64,000 bases of DNA. Origin: Planctomycetota bacterium. GTDB taxonomy: Bacteria; Planctomycetota; Phycisphaerae; WQYP01. Below the pieces are notes generated by a model, which worked only from the letters and a program-made list of their open reading frames with translations, did no database searches and had not been told where the DNA came from. The stretch is from positions 37,332-101,331 of the forward strand of contig JAKAEZ010000006.1 of NCBI GenBank assembly GCA_021819825.1. The letters run 5' to 3'. The position numbers and the translations under genes were made by a program. Shown piece after piece: positions 46,239 through 55,929 of the stretch (position 1 is its first letter; each line of letters opens with the position of its first letter).

Positions 46239-47048
46239 ATGACCGACAGGCTTTCAGCCGCGTTTGCCGCACCAAGTCGCAATCGGCGGGCGCTATTGTG
46301 CCCCTTTGTGACCGCCGGTTATCCGAGCGTTGACCTGCTGGGACCTGTCTTGGAATCGCTGCAACGGGCCGGTGCTGGTTGTATTGAATTGGGAATTCCC
46401 TTTTCTGATCCCATTGCCGATGGGCCGACCATACAGGAAAGCTATCGCCTGGCGCTGCAAAATGGTGCTACAGTACCACGCATCATGCAGTCGGTGGAAA
46501 AAATTCGCGGCCTTGGTTTTTCGCTGCCCATCATGGCCATGGCCAGCTTCAGCATTATTTTCAAACATGGGGCTGATGCGTTTGCGTCAGCGTGTGCCAA
46601 TGCGGGAATCGATGGGTTGATTTTGCCGGATGTACCCCTGGAGGAAGCACCGGCGCTGGTTGCTGTGTTAGACAAACATCATCTCAAAAGCAGTCTTTTG
46701 ATCGCTCCTACAACAGCTCCGGATCGACGGGCAAAAATTGCCGCCTTATGCACCGGGTTTATTTATTATCTGTCGGTAACCGGTATAACCGGAGAACGAC
46801 AATCCCTGCCGGCTGATGTGCCGTTAAATCTTAAAGTGTTGCGTGCAATGACACCGCACCCCATTTGTGTAGGATTTGGAATTTCCCGTCCGGATCAGGT
46901 GGCGGAACTGGCCTCGCTGGCCGATGGCATCATTGTGGGGTCAGCCATTATCAAGACCATTACCCGCGAACTGGCTAAGCCGGCACCGGATGTTGCCGCC
47001 GCGGTTGGGACGTTCGCAGCGGAACTTGCCGCCGGATTAACGCAATAA
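46239..47048 (+). CDS. trpA: Tryptophan synthase alpha subunit
   Basis: Converts indole-3-glycerol phosphate to indole and glyceraldehyde-3-phosphate. It has 269 residues. The catalytic Glu and Asp are in IELGIPFSDPIADGPTIQ near residues 50-66, and the phosphate loop is in VGFGISRPDQV and GIIVGSAIIKTI. The beta subunit gene is not in the window, so trpA is separated from the rest of the pathway and instead tied to the BRCT-like membrane protein by a 1-bp gap. Confidence 0.95.
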   Translation: MTDRLSAAFAAPSRNRRALLCPFVTAGYPSVDLLGPVLESLQRAGAGCIELGIPFSDPIADGPTIQESYRLALQNGATVPRIMQSVEKIRGLGFSLPIMAMASFSIIFKHGADAFASACANAGIDGLILPDVPLEEAPALVAVLDKHHLKSSLLIAPTTAPDRRAKIAALCTGFIYYLSVTGITGERQSLPADVPLNLKVLRAMTPHPICVGFGISRPDQVAELASLADGIIVGSAIIKTITRELAKPAPDVAAAVGTFAAELAAGLTQ

Positions 47049-47148
47049 CCAATTGTTCCACAAAGCCGTCGGCACTGCTGACAGTATCGCATTCGACTGC
47101 ACCCAAGCCTGAAAATCATTTTAACGCTGTGCCGGCAAGCGCAAAAAA

Positions 47149-47514
47149 TCAAATCCCCGGTTTATAAACACAGCGAATAATAGATCGCAATCCACCCCGC
47201 GGCGTCCATTCACTGATCAGGGTCATTTGCCGGGGTTTTAGCCGTTGGACCAATTCATCTAAGATAACATTCGTGACATCTTCGTAAAAAATGCCTTCAT
47301 TGCGAAAACTCTGAAGATACATTTTGTAGCTTTTCAATTCCACGCATAATTTGTCCGGAATGTACAGCAAACGAAGGGTCCCGAAATCGGGCTGTCCGGT
47401 TTGGGGGCAAACGGACGTAAATTCCGGAGCAATGTGTTCAATTTCGTAATCTCTTGCAGGATGTGGATTATTGAATGTTTCCAGCAGGTGAATTCGTCGG
47501 GCCTGTTTTTTCAT
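47149..47514 (-). CDS. queF: 7-cyano-7-deazaguanine (preQ0) reductase QueF
   Basis: Reduces preQ0 to preQ1 with NADPH, a step of queuosine synthesis. It is the short one-domain form of 121 residues. The active-site Cys is in [15 protein letters not shown] near residue 36, and [13 protein letters not shown] holds the family's substrate residues. I start it at ATG 47514, behind AAAGGAA; the track start adds 54 unrelated residues. Confidence 0.92.
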   Translation of the reverse strand: MKKQARRIHLLETFNNPHPARDYEIEHIAPEFTSVCPQTGQPDFGTLRLLYIPDKLCVELKSYKMYLQSFRNEGIFYEDVTNVILDELVQRLKPRQMTLISEWTPRGGLRSIIRCVYKPGI

Positions 47515-47588
47515 TATATATTCCTTTGCTTTTAACAATGTCTTAAAATTAGTCACCGCATAACGGTTAAGTTTTACACGGGCAACTT

Positions 47589-48287
47589 TTACGTTCCGCG
47601 GGTGTTTCCATACAGCAGAATATGCAAACGCATTCCAAAGCGAAAGCCCCGCTCGCGGCATATTTCCGCCAGCCAACTCCCACGCGTTTGCACCGCATCG
47701 GCGGTAACGCCTTCCGGCATGAGGATAACATCAGCGGGATTAATCGGCGCTGCTTGCGACACCCTTGATAAAATCATATCCACCTCCTGCATATCCTCCG
47801 GCTTACAGATGACAAATTTCCATTGCCGCTCAACAATGAAATCAGATCGGGCAAACTGTGCCAGCACGTCCCAATTCAAACGCCGCCGCTCGTGCGTTGG
47901 CGACCAGGCGGAATGATCCGTCGGAGTAGAATTGGATAATTTTGGGCTGATGCTGGCAAGGTTCATGGGCACATCCTGCCACAACGTACCGGCTGTCTCG
48001 ATGGTAATATGCCGGCCCATATTTTTTAAGCCGGTGACAAGTTCCGGCAATTGACTTTGCATCATCGGTTCGCCGCCGGTGATGACCACGTGCCTACCGG
48101 GCTGTCGGGCCGCTTGATCCAGAATTTGCGAAACCGTCATATTCTCCCCCGTGGGTTCCCATGAGCTGTACGGGGTGTCGCACCAGCGGCAGCGCAAATT
48201 GCACCCGCTGCTACGAATAAATAATGAGGGAACTCCAGTGAGTTTTCCTTCTCCCTGTATACTGTAAAACATCTCCGCTATTTTCAT
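47589..48287 (-). CDS. queE: 7-carboxy-7-deazaguanine synthase QueE (radical SAM)
   Basis: Radical-SAM enzyme that contracts carboxytetrahydropterin to CDG. It has 232 residues from ATG 48287, which overlaps the queC stop (ATGA). The cluster motif CNLRCRWC, with the exact C-x3-C-x2-C spacing, lies near residue 29, preceded by [28 protein letters not shown] follows. The longer track start (TTG 48293) is less likely. Confidence 0.93.
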   Translation of the reverse strand: MKIAEMFYSIQGEGKLTGVPSLFIRSSGCNLRCRWCDTPYSSWEPTGENMTVSQILDQAARQPGRHVVITGGEPMMQSQLPELVTGLKNMGRHITIETAGTLWQDVPMNLASISPKLSNSTPTDHSAWSPTHERRRLNWDVLAQFARSDFIVERQWKFVICKPEDMQEVDMILSRVSQAAPINPADVILMPEGVTADAVQTRGSWLAEICRERGFRFGMRLHILLYGNTRGT

Positions 48288-49009
48288 GGGCAATCGCCGC
48301 GGTTCGGTTCATACGGTGCCGGGTCGGTGATGCCCAACTGTTCAAACGCGGCCAGCCGCAGTTGGCAGGCATCACAACGACCGCAGGCTGCACCGGTAAA
48401 GCCCGGATCGTAACAGGTCCAGGTGTGGCCGTAATTAACTCCCAGGGAGAGTCCAAGCTTGATAATATCCGCTTTGTGCAGGCTTATCAGCGGGGAATGA
48501 ATATGAAACTTTCCTCGGCCTTCAATGCCCGCGCGCGTGGCCAGATTGGCCATGGTTTCAAATGCGGCAATATAATCCGGGCGGCAATCCGGATATCCGG
48601 AGTAATCCACCGCATTGACCCCAATGAATATATCGAAACACTCCAGCACCTCCGCCCAGGCCAAAGCACAGGACAGAAATACCGTATTGCGCGCCGGCAC
48701 ATAGGTCACCGGTATGTCGTGGGTCATCTCCGCGGCGGGGCGGTCTTTTGGCACGGCAATATCCGCCGTCAGTGCTGATCCGCCGAAGTGCCGCAGATTT
48801 AAGTCCAGCACCACGTGCCGCGCAACGCCTGCCTCTGTGGCCAACTGTGCAGCCGCATGAAGTTCCTGCCGATGGCGCTGCCCGTAATCAAAACTCAGAG
48901 CATAGCATAGATAGCCGCGGTCTTTTGCGACGGCCAACACCGTGGCGGAATCCAGCCCGCCGCTTAACAGCACGACCGCCTTTTTTGTTTTTATATCCGC
49001 ATCCATCAT
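48284..49009 (-). CDS. queC: 7-cyano-7-deazaguanine synthase QueC
   Basis: Makes preQ0 from CDG with ATP and ammonia. It has 241 residues. The ATP-pyrophosphatase loop [17 protein letters not shown] lies near residue 12, and four Cys in the C-terminal zinc site are visible in [20 protein letters not shown]. queD is not present here. Order queC-queE-queF with a 4-base overlap between the first two makes an operon. Confidence 0.95.
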   Translation of the reverse strand: MMDADIKTKKAVVLLSGGLDSATVLAVAKDRGYLCYALSFDYGQRHRQELHAAAQLATEAGVARHVVLDLNLRHFGGSALTADIAVPKDRPAAEMTHDIPVTYVPARNTVFLSCALAWAEVLECFDIFIGVNAVDYSGYPDCRPDYIAAFETMANLATRAGIEGRGKFHIHSPLISLHKADIIKLGLSLGVNYGHTWTCYDPGFTGAACGRCDACQLRLAAFEQLGITDPAPYEPNRGDCP

Positions 49010-49025
49010 ACCCAGAGTTTACCGG

Positions 49026-49622
49026 TTAGTGCGATTTGTGCCAGTGGTACCGTTCCAGAAGCTTCCACAGGTCGGTAAGAGACTGTTTATTGACCGCAAT
49101 CGCATTGTTCAGATATTGTCGCAAGCCCGGTCCCGCCTGATTCTTCCGGGCTTGCTTTTGGGCCGCCTTATCCATGGCAAGCTGCCAGGAATAATCCATG
49201 TACATCATGATCAGATAGCGTTTTTGAAAATCGGCGGAATTGCTGTGCAGCAACAGTGAGCCTTGGTCATCCGCGATAATTTTCTGGGCTTTGCCGAAAA
49301 GGCCCGGACGATAAAAGTAATGCAGCTTAACGCCATGCTTTGTTGCCCAGGCTTTGAGTTCTTTTAAAAGCTTTCCCTGACTGCTGGACATATAACTGTT
49401 AAACCGGCTTACCGATGTTGACAATCCCTTAAAATCCGCAAGAAAGGCCAGTTGGGTTTTATCTTTATGACCCTTAGCCAAGGACCGCAATATTTGCAGG
49501 ACCGCCGGGTTAAGCGGCTGCCGCATCGCGGGCCGTGGCGGCGCAGAATTACTGCATCCGGGAAGGAAGAAAAATAATACGGGTGCCAACACCAGCACCG
49601 CAAAAATATTCATCAACCGCAT
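49026..49622 (-). CDS. Small lipoprotein upstream of queC
   Basis: A 198-residue lipoprotein. ATG 49622 follows AAGGAG at seven bases and opens the signal FAVLVLAPVLFFFLPGC, with lipobox LPGC. The mature part is helical and basic, with LSTSVSRFNSYMSSSQGKLL and AQKQARKNQAGPG; I find no known domain. Its stop is 16 bp before the queC start, so it may share the que transcript. The 329-bp stretch upstream (49623-49951) shows nothing I can support. Confidence 0.55.
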   Translation of the reverse strand: MRLMNIFAVLVLAPVLFFFLPGCSNSAPPRPAMRQPLNPAVLQILRSLAKGHKDKTQLAFLADFKGLSTSVSRFNSYMSSSQGKLLKELKAWATKHGVKLHYFYRPGLFGKAQKIIADDQGSLLLHSNSADFQKRYLIMMYMDYSWQLAMDKAAQKQARKNQAGPGLRQYLNNAIAVNKQSLTDLWKLLERYHWHKSH

Positions 49623-49951
49623 AAGCCAACTCCTTACCAAGGTGCACCTTCCAAGTGTATACCAGAATTTCCTCCAAGGCCACGCGGCGGGCGGCGGCGT
49701 CAAGCCAAAGTAAAATGTCTGTTTTGAGGAACTTGAGCCATCGCGCAGCAAGGCGGCCTAATGCAACAAGCATCGGCGATCACCATTGTTGCGGCATTAC
49801 CAAGATCCGTAACCTCCTGAGGAACTTGATTCGGTTGACGTGCGACTGAACGGTCGAAGTCATTTCACGGTTTTGAATGTGCCGCATTAACAGATAATTA
49901 ATATTTCGGCGCATCAGAGGGAACAAATCAAAATATTTCTAAACTATCCTC

Positions 49952-52948
49952 TTAATATCTCGGAGATGTGTGCGGTCGTGTATCCGGCATCGTATCGTCG
50001 GAGGTAGTGGCCTTTTGAGAGTTGGCGGAGAGCAATGGCTTTATGAGTTCTTCCGCAGGGACCGGTCGGCCAAAGAAATAGCCTTGGAAAAGTGGACAAG
50101 CACGCTCTTTCAGTGCCTCAAACTGCTCGAGTGTTTCAATACCTTCGGCGACCACCTGCAGTTGATGGTGGTGCGCGATTGCGAGAATGGCCTCGACAAG
50201 TGCGGCATCATTGGGATTCGTGGCTATGTCACAAATAAATGAGCGATCAATTTTTAATTCATTTAACGGAAGATTTTTCAGATAACCCAGTGAGGAATAG
50301 CCTGTGCCAAAATCATCAATTGAAAAGCCGATACCCAGTTGATTGATCTCCTTCATTTTTTCCACCGCGTCTTTGGCATTACGCATCAGTACTGACTCGG
50401 TGATTTCGATGGTCAGACTTCTGGGGTCAATTTCGGAGGATTTTACAATTGCTATGATGCGTTGCACAAAATCAGTCATCTGAAATTGCCGCAGACTGAC
50501 GTTGACGGAAATGCGGAATCTGATGTCGGCACGCTGAAGCCGCCGCAATATGTGACAGGCCTCACGCAGCATGAACTCTCCCATCGGCACGATCAGGCCG
50601 GTATCTTCCGCTGCGGGAATGAACTTGGCTGGAGCGATCAGACCCCCTTCCCTGGATTGCCAGCGAATTAACGCCTCCGCTCCGATTATTGATCGGGTCT
50701 GATCTACCTGCGGCTGGAGAAATATCCGGAAATCACCATTGCTTAGGGCGATTCGCAGATCCTGTACCATCGCGACTCTTTCTTTGATCCGCTCCTGCAT
50801 TGCAGGCTCAAAAAAGCAGATGGTGTTGCGACCCGCCTCCTTGGCACGGTACATGGCAATATCCGCCTGCGTAATGAGTTCCGGCGCGGTCGTATTCCCC
50901 TGTGGAAAAAGCGTCACACCCATACTGGCGGTAATCGCATATTCCGCATGACCAACTTTGATCGGCTCGGATAACAGTTGGATAATCCGCTGTAAAATCA
51001 ATTCCAGTTCATTGGCTGCCCTCTGGCGATCAGGCGAAAGATCCGGCAGAACAATGACGAATTCGTCGCCGCCAATGCGTCCCAGCGTATCGGTCTGGCG
51101 TAATATCGTACGCACCCGCTCGACCATCATAATCAGCAGCGAATCGCCGGCTTCGTGGCCTTGAATATCATTGACTTCTTTGAAATGATCCAGATCCAGA
51201 AATACCAGCGCTCCGTAATTGCCGCTCCGGTTTGCTGCGGCGATATCATGTTCAAGTTGCACCAATGTCAATTGACGATTCGGTGCGCCGGTCAGGGAAT
51301 CATAATAGGCCAGGTGCTCGAGTTTCTCCTCCGCTGCCAGACGTGCCGTAATATCATTCTGGATTCCCAGCCAATGCGTTATGTCGCCGTGCGTATTACG
51401 AACCGGTGAAATACTTACTTCGCACCAATATGCTGTGGCATCTTTTCGATAGTTTTTCAAAATGGTATGGGCGCTGCGCCCCTCACTGATGGCACGGCGA
51501 ACGTCATCGCGGCCCATACGATCTCGCGTTACACCCTGCAGTAGCCGCGGATTCTTTCCCCGAACTTCATTTAATGTATAACCTGTAAGTTTTTCAAAGG
51601 CGGGATTTACGTAAACAATAGGAGTATCGGATGGTGTCGCATCTGTAATGATGATCCCATTGGCCGATGCCTCAATGGCCTGTTGAAAAAGCGATAGGTC
51701 TGCAAGAGCTTCTTTGCGTTCCGTGTCATCGCGAATAACGTCATAGATCACGGTGCGGCCGGCGAGATTTAGTGCCACCGAGTACGCATCGACGTCCCGG
51801 ATATCGCCGTTTTTAAGGCGATGTTGAAAATGAAAATGCGCTTTGCTTCCGGACGTGACATGTTTGATCCGCTCTTCAATCACAGCGCGAGGAAGTGTGT
51901 TGATATCCCAGATATGCAGATTTTGAAGTTCCGGGCGGGAATAGCCGTAAAATGTTGCGGCGGCTTGATTGCAGTCCAAAATCTTTCCGCTTTCGGGATC
52001 CAGCAGCAAAATAACTTCACTGTTTTTCTCAAAAAGCGTTCGGAATTGTGCCTCGCTTTCAGTAAGCCTCTGGTGGGGTTCCCGAAAGCCGACCATAAAA
52101 GTATAGCGAAGAACCCAGGCGAATCCCATCAGGCGATAAAAGTGTGTCAATAATATCAATTGATTTCTGCCGCTGATTGATGCGAAAATCTGAATTAATT
52201 CTCCCGCTGTGAGAAGAATAATTGCCAGCATGTAATCAGTGGCATTGGGATTGGGTTTCCGGTGCGCGCCCGACCAGGTGACCAAGATTGCTCCGCCGTA
52301 TAGGCCTAACAGTGCAGTGGCCATGAGCGCCGCCGCCGCATGTTGCCATGGAAAAATAGCCGCGCTCCATGTCTGCAGAATGCTCGTGAAGTAAAGTGTC
52401 GCTAACGCAAGAGGTATCCCGGCGATCCACAGCGCGATATTGGAGCGGGGGACGCGCCACTGCAGTGCCCGTTCTGACCGGATCCCCATCATAAACAGTG
52501 CCGCCGCCAGCAGTATCTCCGCGGTGGAATCCAAATGTTCCCTTAGAAGATGATGAACATATGCCGACTCGATCGGCCTGTATCCCTTTGATGCCAGTTC
52601 AATCGCCAATAATAGGCCGCCGGTAATAAACAGCAGTGCAAAAGTCAGTCGCAGGACAAAGTGCTCAATGCGTAGGGATTCCCAGCTTACAAGTGCATTC
52701 AGCAGGACAACTGTTACGATACCGGCCTGAACGATTGCATACAACTCCGCCATTGGCTTTGTGGTTATATGTGAGAAAACAAGCCAGAACAGAAATGGCG
52801 AAATAATAAGTAGGCCGGATCGCAGCAATCTGCAAACTCGACTGTGATGACATGTATTCCGATTGTTGGTTGCCGCAAGATCGGAATGGTCCTCCGCATG
52901 TTGATGTTCGAGCTGATCGGGTGGTTCAAGCATGAAGCTTTCCTTCAT
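49952..52948 (-). CDS. Membrane PAS-GGDEF-EAL cyclic-di-GMP enzyme
   Basis: A 998-residue signalling protein that may make and/or break cyclic-di-GMP. The N-terminal 290 residues hold about eight membrane helices of a MASE-like sensor. PAS domain 1 is near 300-410 and PAS domain 2 near 425-540 (GKNPRLLQG, with Pro where LOV domains carry Cys). GRIGGDEFVIVLP near 625 has the intact diguanylate cyclase motif, and GAEALIRWQ near 757 the intact EAL; later EAL residues such as NVSLRQF, IDDFGTGYSSL and LKIDRSFI are all present. Both catalytic halves look active, so direction depends on regulation. Confidence 0.92.
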   Translation of the reverse strand: MKESFMLEPPDQLEHQHAEDHSDLAATNNRNTCHHSRVCRLLRSGLLIISPFLFWLVFSHITTKPMAELYAIVQAGIVTVVLLNALVSWESLRIEHFVLRLTFALLFITGGLLLAIELASKGYRPIESAYVHHLLREHLDSTAEILLAAALFMMGIRSERALQWRVPRSNIALWIAGIPLALATLYFTSILQTWSAAIFPWQHAAAALMATALLGLYGGAILVTWSGAHRKPNPNATDYMLAIILLTAGELIQIFASISGRNQLILLTHFYRLMGFAWVLRYTFMVGFREPHQRLTESEAQFRTLFEKNSEVILLLDPESGKILDCNQAAATFYGYSRPELQNLHIWDINTLPRAVIEERIKHVTSGSKAHFHFQHRLKNGDIRDVDAYSVALNLAGRTVIYDVIRDDTERKEALADLSLFQQAIEASANGIIITDATPSDTPIVYVNPAFEKLTGYTLNEVRGKNPRLLQGVTRDRMGRDDVRRAISEGRSAHTILKNYRKDATAYWCEVSISPVRNTHGDITHWLGIQNDITARLAAEEKLEHLAYYDSLTGAPNRQLTLVQLEHDIAAANRSGNYGALVFLDLDHFKEVNDIQGHEAGDSLLIMMVERVRTILRQTDTLGRIGGDEFVIVLPDLSPDRQRAANELELILQRIIQLLSEPIKVGHAEYAITASMGVTLFPQGNTTAPELITQADIAMYRAKEAGRNTICFFEPAMQERIKERVAMVQDLRIALSNGDFRIFLQPQVDQTRSIIGAEALIRWQSREGGLIAPAKFIPAAEDTGLIVPMGEFMLREACHILRRLQRADIRFRISVNVSLRQFQMTDFVQRIIAIVKSSEIDPRSLTIEITESVLMRNAKDAVEKMKEINQLGIGFSIDDFGTGYSSLGYLKNLPLNELKIDRSFICDIATNPNDAALVEAILAIAHHHQLQVVAEGIETLEQFEALKERACPLFQGYFFGRPVPAEELIKPLLSANSQKATTSDDTMPDTRPHTSPRY

Positions 52949-53100
52949 AAGCGCAGAGACGCACCGATTTTCGATTGCTGTGCGCTCTATGCTGTCGATG
53001 AATCCTCGCGTGCCATCTTTTCACGGATAGACTCAAGCAGCTTGCCCATTATCGTAAATTATCGGTCTTTGAGCTGAAAAAAAATCAAGTAATTTTCTGA

Positions 53101-55863
53101 TTATTCTACCATGGACGTTTTTGCGGTGGCTGCTCTAGCGTAAACCCCCTTATTGGCCAGCCGCCAGGTCAGCAGGGGGCGGATCACAAAGATGGCTGAT
53201 AGATAAATACAGGCAATTCCCAGCGCCATGATCACACCCAGGCTGGCGATGCCGCGGTCGCGGGAAAGACCCAGAAAGCCAAAACTGCTGCACGTTACAA
53301 AAGCGCACATCAGCAATGCCCGTTCACTGACATCCCAGAACCGCCAGATACGGCGCGGATTATGTTCCGCCTCGCGGTAACGATGCATCATAAATACGCC
53401 GTATTCGTGGCCCGCACCAATGAGAATCGGCATGGCAAAAAAGTTCGCAAAGTTCCATTTCAGCCCCAGCACACCCATGATCCCAACCAGCATCGGCAAT
53501 CCCAGCGCTAATACTGAAACCGTCATAGCGGTGCGCCCAAGGGAGCCCAAATCCAGATACACCAGAAAAATGACGACCAGAAATGCCAATACGGTTGTCT
53601 GCATAAAGGCCGCGCGAATGGATTTTGTGGAATGATAAAGTTGAATAGCAATGCCGGTTAAATCGACGTTGCCGGGTACCAAGCCGGGCGCTTGCGCTGT
53701 GCCCTGTACCGCCGCTACGAACTGCCGCAAGCGCGATTGATCCCATAGATCAAACCGGGGATAAATATACAAAGCATACTCACCAGTGGCCGCCCGAAAA
53801 TGCCGGCTTATCTGTGGAGGCACGCGGGCCATGTCTAACTTACCGGGCGTGAGCATCGCCGCCGCGGATGCCAGAGATTGGCTGAAATTGGTCTGCCACC
53901 GTGAGAGCTGCTGCGCTGCAACATCCCGTTGCAACCCGGTTGCCGAATTCAATTTTACGGCAAACGCGCGCAGCGTTGCGACCGCTTCTGGAGCCGGTGC
54001 AGCGGCGGTTGGCGCGGTGCCATGAATGGGTTGGCTCCAAGAGTCGGCCAGTGCATCGGCGGCCTGGGCAATGGCGGGTAGGTCTACGGGGGCTACCGCT
54101 GATGGATTATGCCAGTGAATATTTCGCAAGACTGCGTTATGCCCGGCGAGATATTTTTGTTTCGCTGCGGCACTGAGAATACTGCTGGTGGATAATATCG
54201 GAGAATCGGCGTCCGCTGCCGCTTTATCGAGCGTGGCTTGAATGGGAGCCAGTTGCGACAAGGATTTCGACAGCACAACGGCGTACCAGGTGGGCATTTC
54301 TTTGACAAGTTTTACCGAGGTCAGGCCGCGGGCCTGCAAATCCAGCAGATTTGGATCAAACCGCAGTTGCAGCGCGTAGGGAATCAGCCCGATAAGAATA
54401 GCCAGCCACAGACCCAGTCCCAGAAAATTTTTCAAACCCGCACGCGGTGGGGGACGATTATCCGTGTAGCGTTGGGCGGGTTGAACTTTACCGAGTTTCG
54501 GGGGAAATAGGACCAGCAGGGCGGGCAAAACCGTATAACCCGCCAGCAGGCATAGCAATAGTCCGGCACCGGCGATTAACCCCAATTCCGCATCGCCTCT
54601 AAAGTGAGTGGTCAACGCCACGAGAAATGCGCCGGCCGCGCCGGCGCAGGATGTGGCTATCGGCGGCCCGGCGTATCGGAAAACCCGCGCCCAGATCGCT
54701 TGTTTCCTTTCATAACGCCGGGCTTCGCGGCGGTAGCGCAACATGATTTGAATAAGATAATCCATACCAATGCCGATCAGGGCAATGACAAATACTGTGG
54801 AAAGCAAATTCAATTCGCCAACGAAAATCGTGGCGAAGCCAAATGTCCAGGCAATCGCGATGGCCAGCGTTATTCCCGCCGCAAATCCCATCCAGATGGA
54901 GCGTAGCATCAATATCAGGCCGATCAGTACGACGATCATCGCCAGTGTCTCGGCTTTGTCACTATCCGAGGTGGTAATCCGCATTTCGTCTGCGGCCAGT
55001 ACGGGGCGACCGGTCATCCCAAACGTGAATTCCGAATGAAAGTCCCTGGTGGATTGGACCATGGCCGCATGGATTTTCTCCAGCGGCAAGGATACCGCTG
55101 CCAGAGAATCAAACGTAAATTTAGGGAAGACTTTGATCAGCAGCAAATGTTCGGAGCCGTTGCCTGCTTGAATGTAGTAATAGCCCGCCGCGGCCGGAGT
55201 AGTCGGGCGTTGGGATAACAGGGTTGGCAAATCCGGAGTCACGACGGGCTTGGCAATCGGCTGTCTTAGGGCCTGAAGCCAGGATTCGCTGAGCATTCGA
55301 ACAAAGCCGGTAGTTTGCACGCTGGGTGTTTGTGCAGCCAGAAGCCGCAAAAATCGCTGTATGCGCGTATGGCCAAAGAACGACATCGGGATGTCAGGTT
55401 TTTCTCCCCAGACTGTAGCTAATTGTGCCAATGACTGGGCACCATTGGCTGCCGCCCGCAGGTCAGGCCAAGTTGCAAATAAGAGAGCTTGATTGCCAAG
55501 CTTTTTTAACGGCACGTGGCTGTCCACGGATATAACATACTTTGGCAACTTTCGAAGTGACGCGGTGACGGCATTTGCTGCGGCAATCCATTGGCTGCTC
55601 GCGGGTGGATGGGCCGGATTTCGCGCTTTAATGACGATATAGGCCGCCTCATTTTCGGGAAATTGCTTAATAAATTGGAGATATTGGTGGAAGAACGCGA
55701 CGTGCGAGGAAAAAAGCTTGTTTTGATCCGTGGAAATTCGCAGGCGGGTGCACGCCAGAAAAGCACTGATTGCCGCGAGCAACAATGCTATGCCCAGCAC
55801 CGTGCGCGGGTACCGGGTGAGCCGCAACGTGTCCTTCAGAACTCTTCGATGTATTGGACCCAT
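53101..55863 (-). CDS. MMPL/RND transporter, HpnN-like
   Basis: A 920-residue inner-membrane lipid transporter with two repeats, each a large periplasmic domain and a six-helix bundle, as in HpnN and MmpL. Visible helices include LLAAISAFLACTRLRIS at the start, LAMIVVLIGLILMLRSI and VALITTHF-type segments, with GIGMDYLIQIMLRYRRE in repeat one and GAGHEYGVFMMHRYRE in repeat two. These are the signature loop of the family. It lies 66 bp downstream of a class III aminotransferase, an arrangement known for hpnN-hpnO in hopanoid producers, but no squalene-hopene cyclase is in view. Confidence 0.85.
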   Translation of the reverse strand: MGPIHRRVLKDTLRLTRYPRTVLGIALLLAAISAFLACTRLRISTDQNKLFSSHVAFFHQYLQFIKQFPENEAAYIVIKARNPAHPPASSQWIAAANAVTASLRKLPKYVISVDSHVPLKKLGNQALLFATWPDLRAAANGAQSLAQLATVWGEKPDIPMSFFGHTRIQRFLRLLAAQTPSVQTTGFVRMLSESWLQALRQPIAKPVVTPDLPTLLSQRPTTPAAAGYYYIQAGNGSEHLLLIKVFPKFTFDSLAAVSLPLEKIHAAMVQSTRDFHSEFTFGMTGRPVLAADEMRITTSDSDKAETLAMIVVLIGLILMLRSIWMGFAAGITLAIAIAWTFGFATIFVGELNLLSTVFVIALIGIGMDYLIQIMLRYRREARRYERKQAIWARVFRYAGPPIATSCAGAAGAFLVALTTHFRGDAELGLIAGAGLLLCLLAGYTVLPALLVLFPPKLGKVQPAQRYTDNRPPPRAGLKNFLGLGLWLAILIGLIPYALQLRFDPNLLDLQARGLTSVKLVKEMPTWYAVVLSKSLSQLAPIQATLDKAAADADSPILSTSSILSAAAKQKYLAGHNAVLRNIHWHNPSAVAPVDLPAIAQAADALADSWSQPIHGTAPTAAAPAPEAVATLRAFAVKLNSATGLQRDVAAQQLSRWQTNFSQSLASAAAMLTPGKLDMARVPPQISRHFRAATGEYALYIYPRFDLWDQSRLRQFVAAVQGTAQAPGLVPGNVDLTGIAIQLYHSTKSIRAAFMQTTVLAFLVVIFLVYLDLGSLGRTAMTVSVLALGLPMLVGIMGVLGLKWNFANFFAMPILIGAGHEYGVFMMHRYREAEHNPRRIWRFWDVSERALLMCAFVTCSSFGFLGLSRDRGIASLGVIMALGIACIYLSAIFVIRPLLTWRLANKGVYARAATAKTSMVE

Positions 55864-55929
55864 AAATAATACGCAACGCGGCCCACTATCCGCCAGGTGT
55901 TACAGCAACAACCGCGGGAGTAACCTCTG

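Noticed and set aside
51330-51680. LOV photoreceptor domain in the GGDEF/EAL protein
   Set aside because: The key position reads GKNPRLLQG; the flavin-binding Cys is Pro, so it is an ordinary PAS domain.
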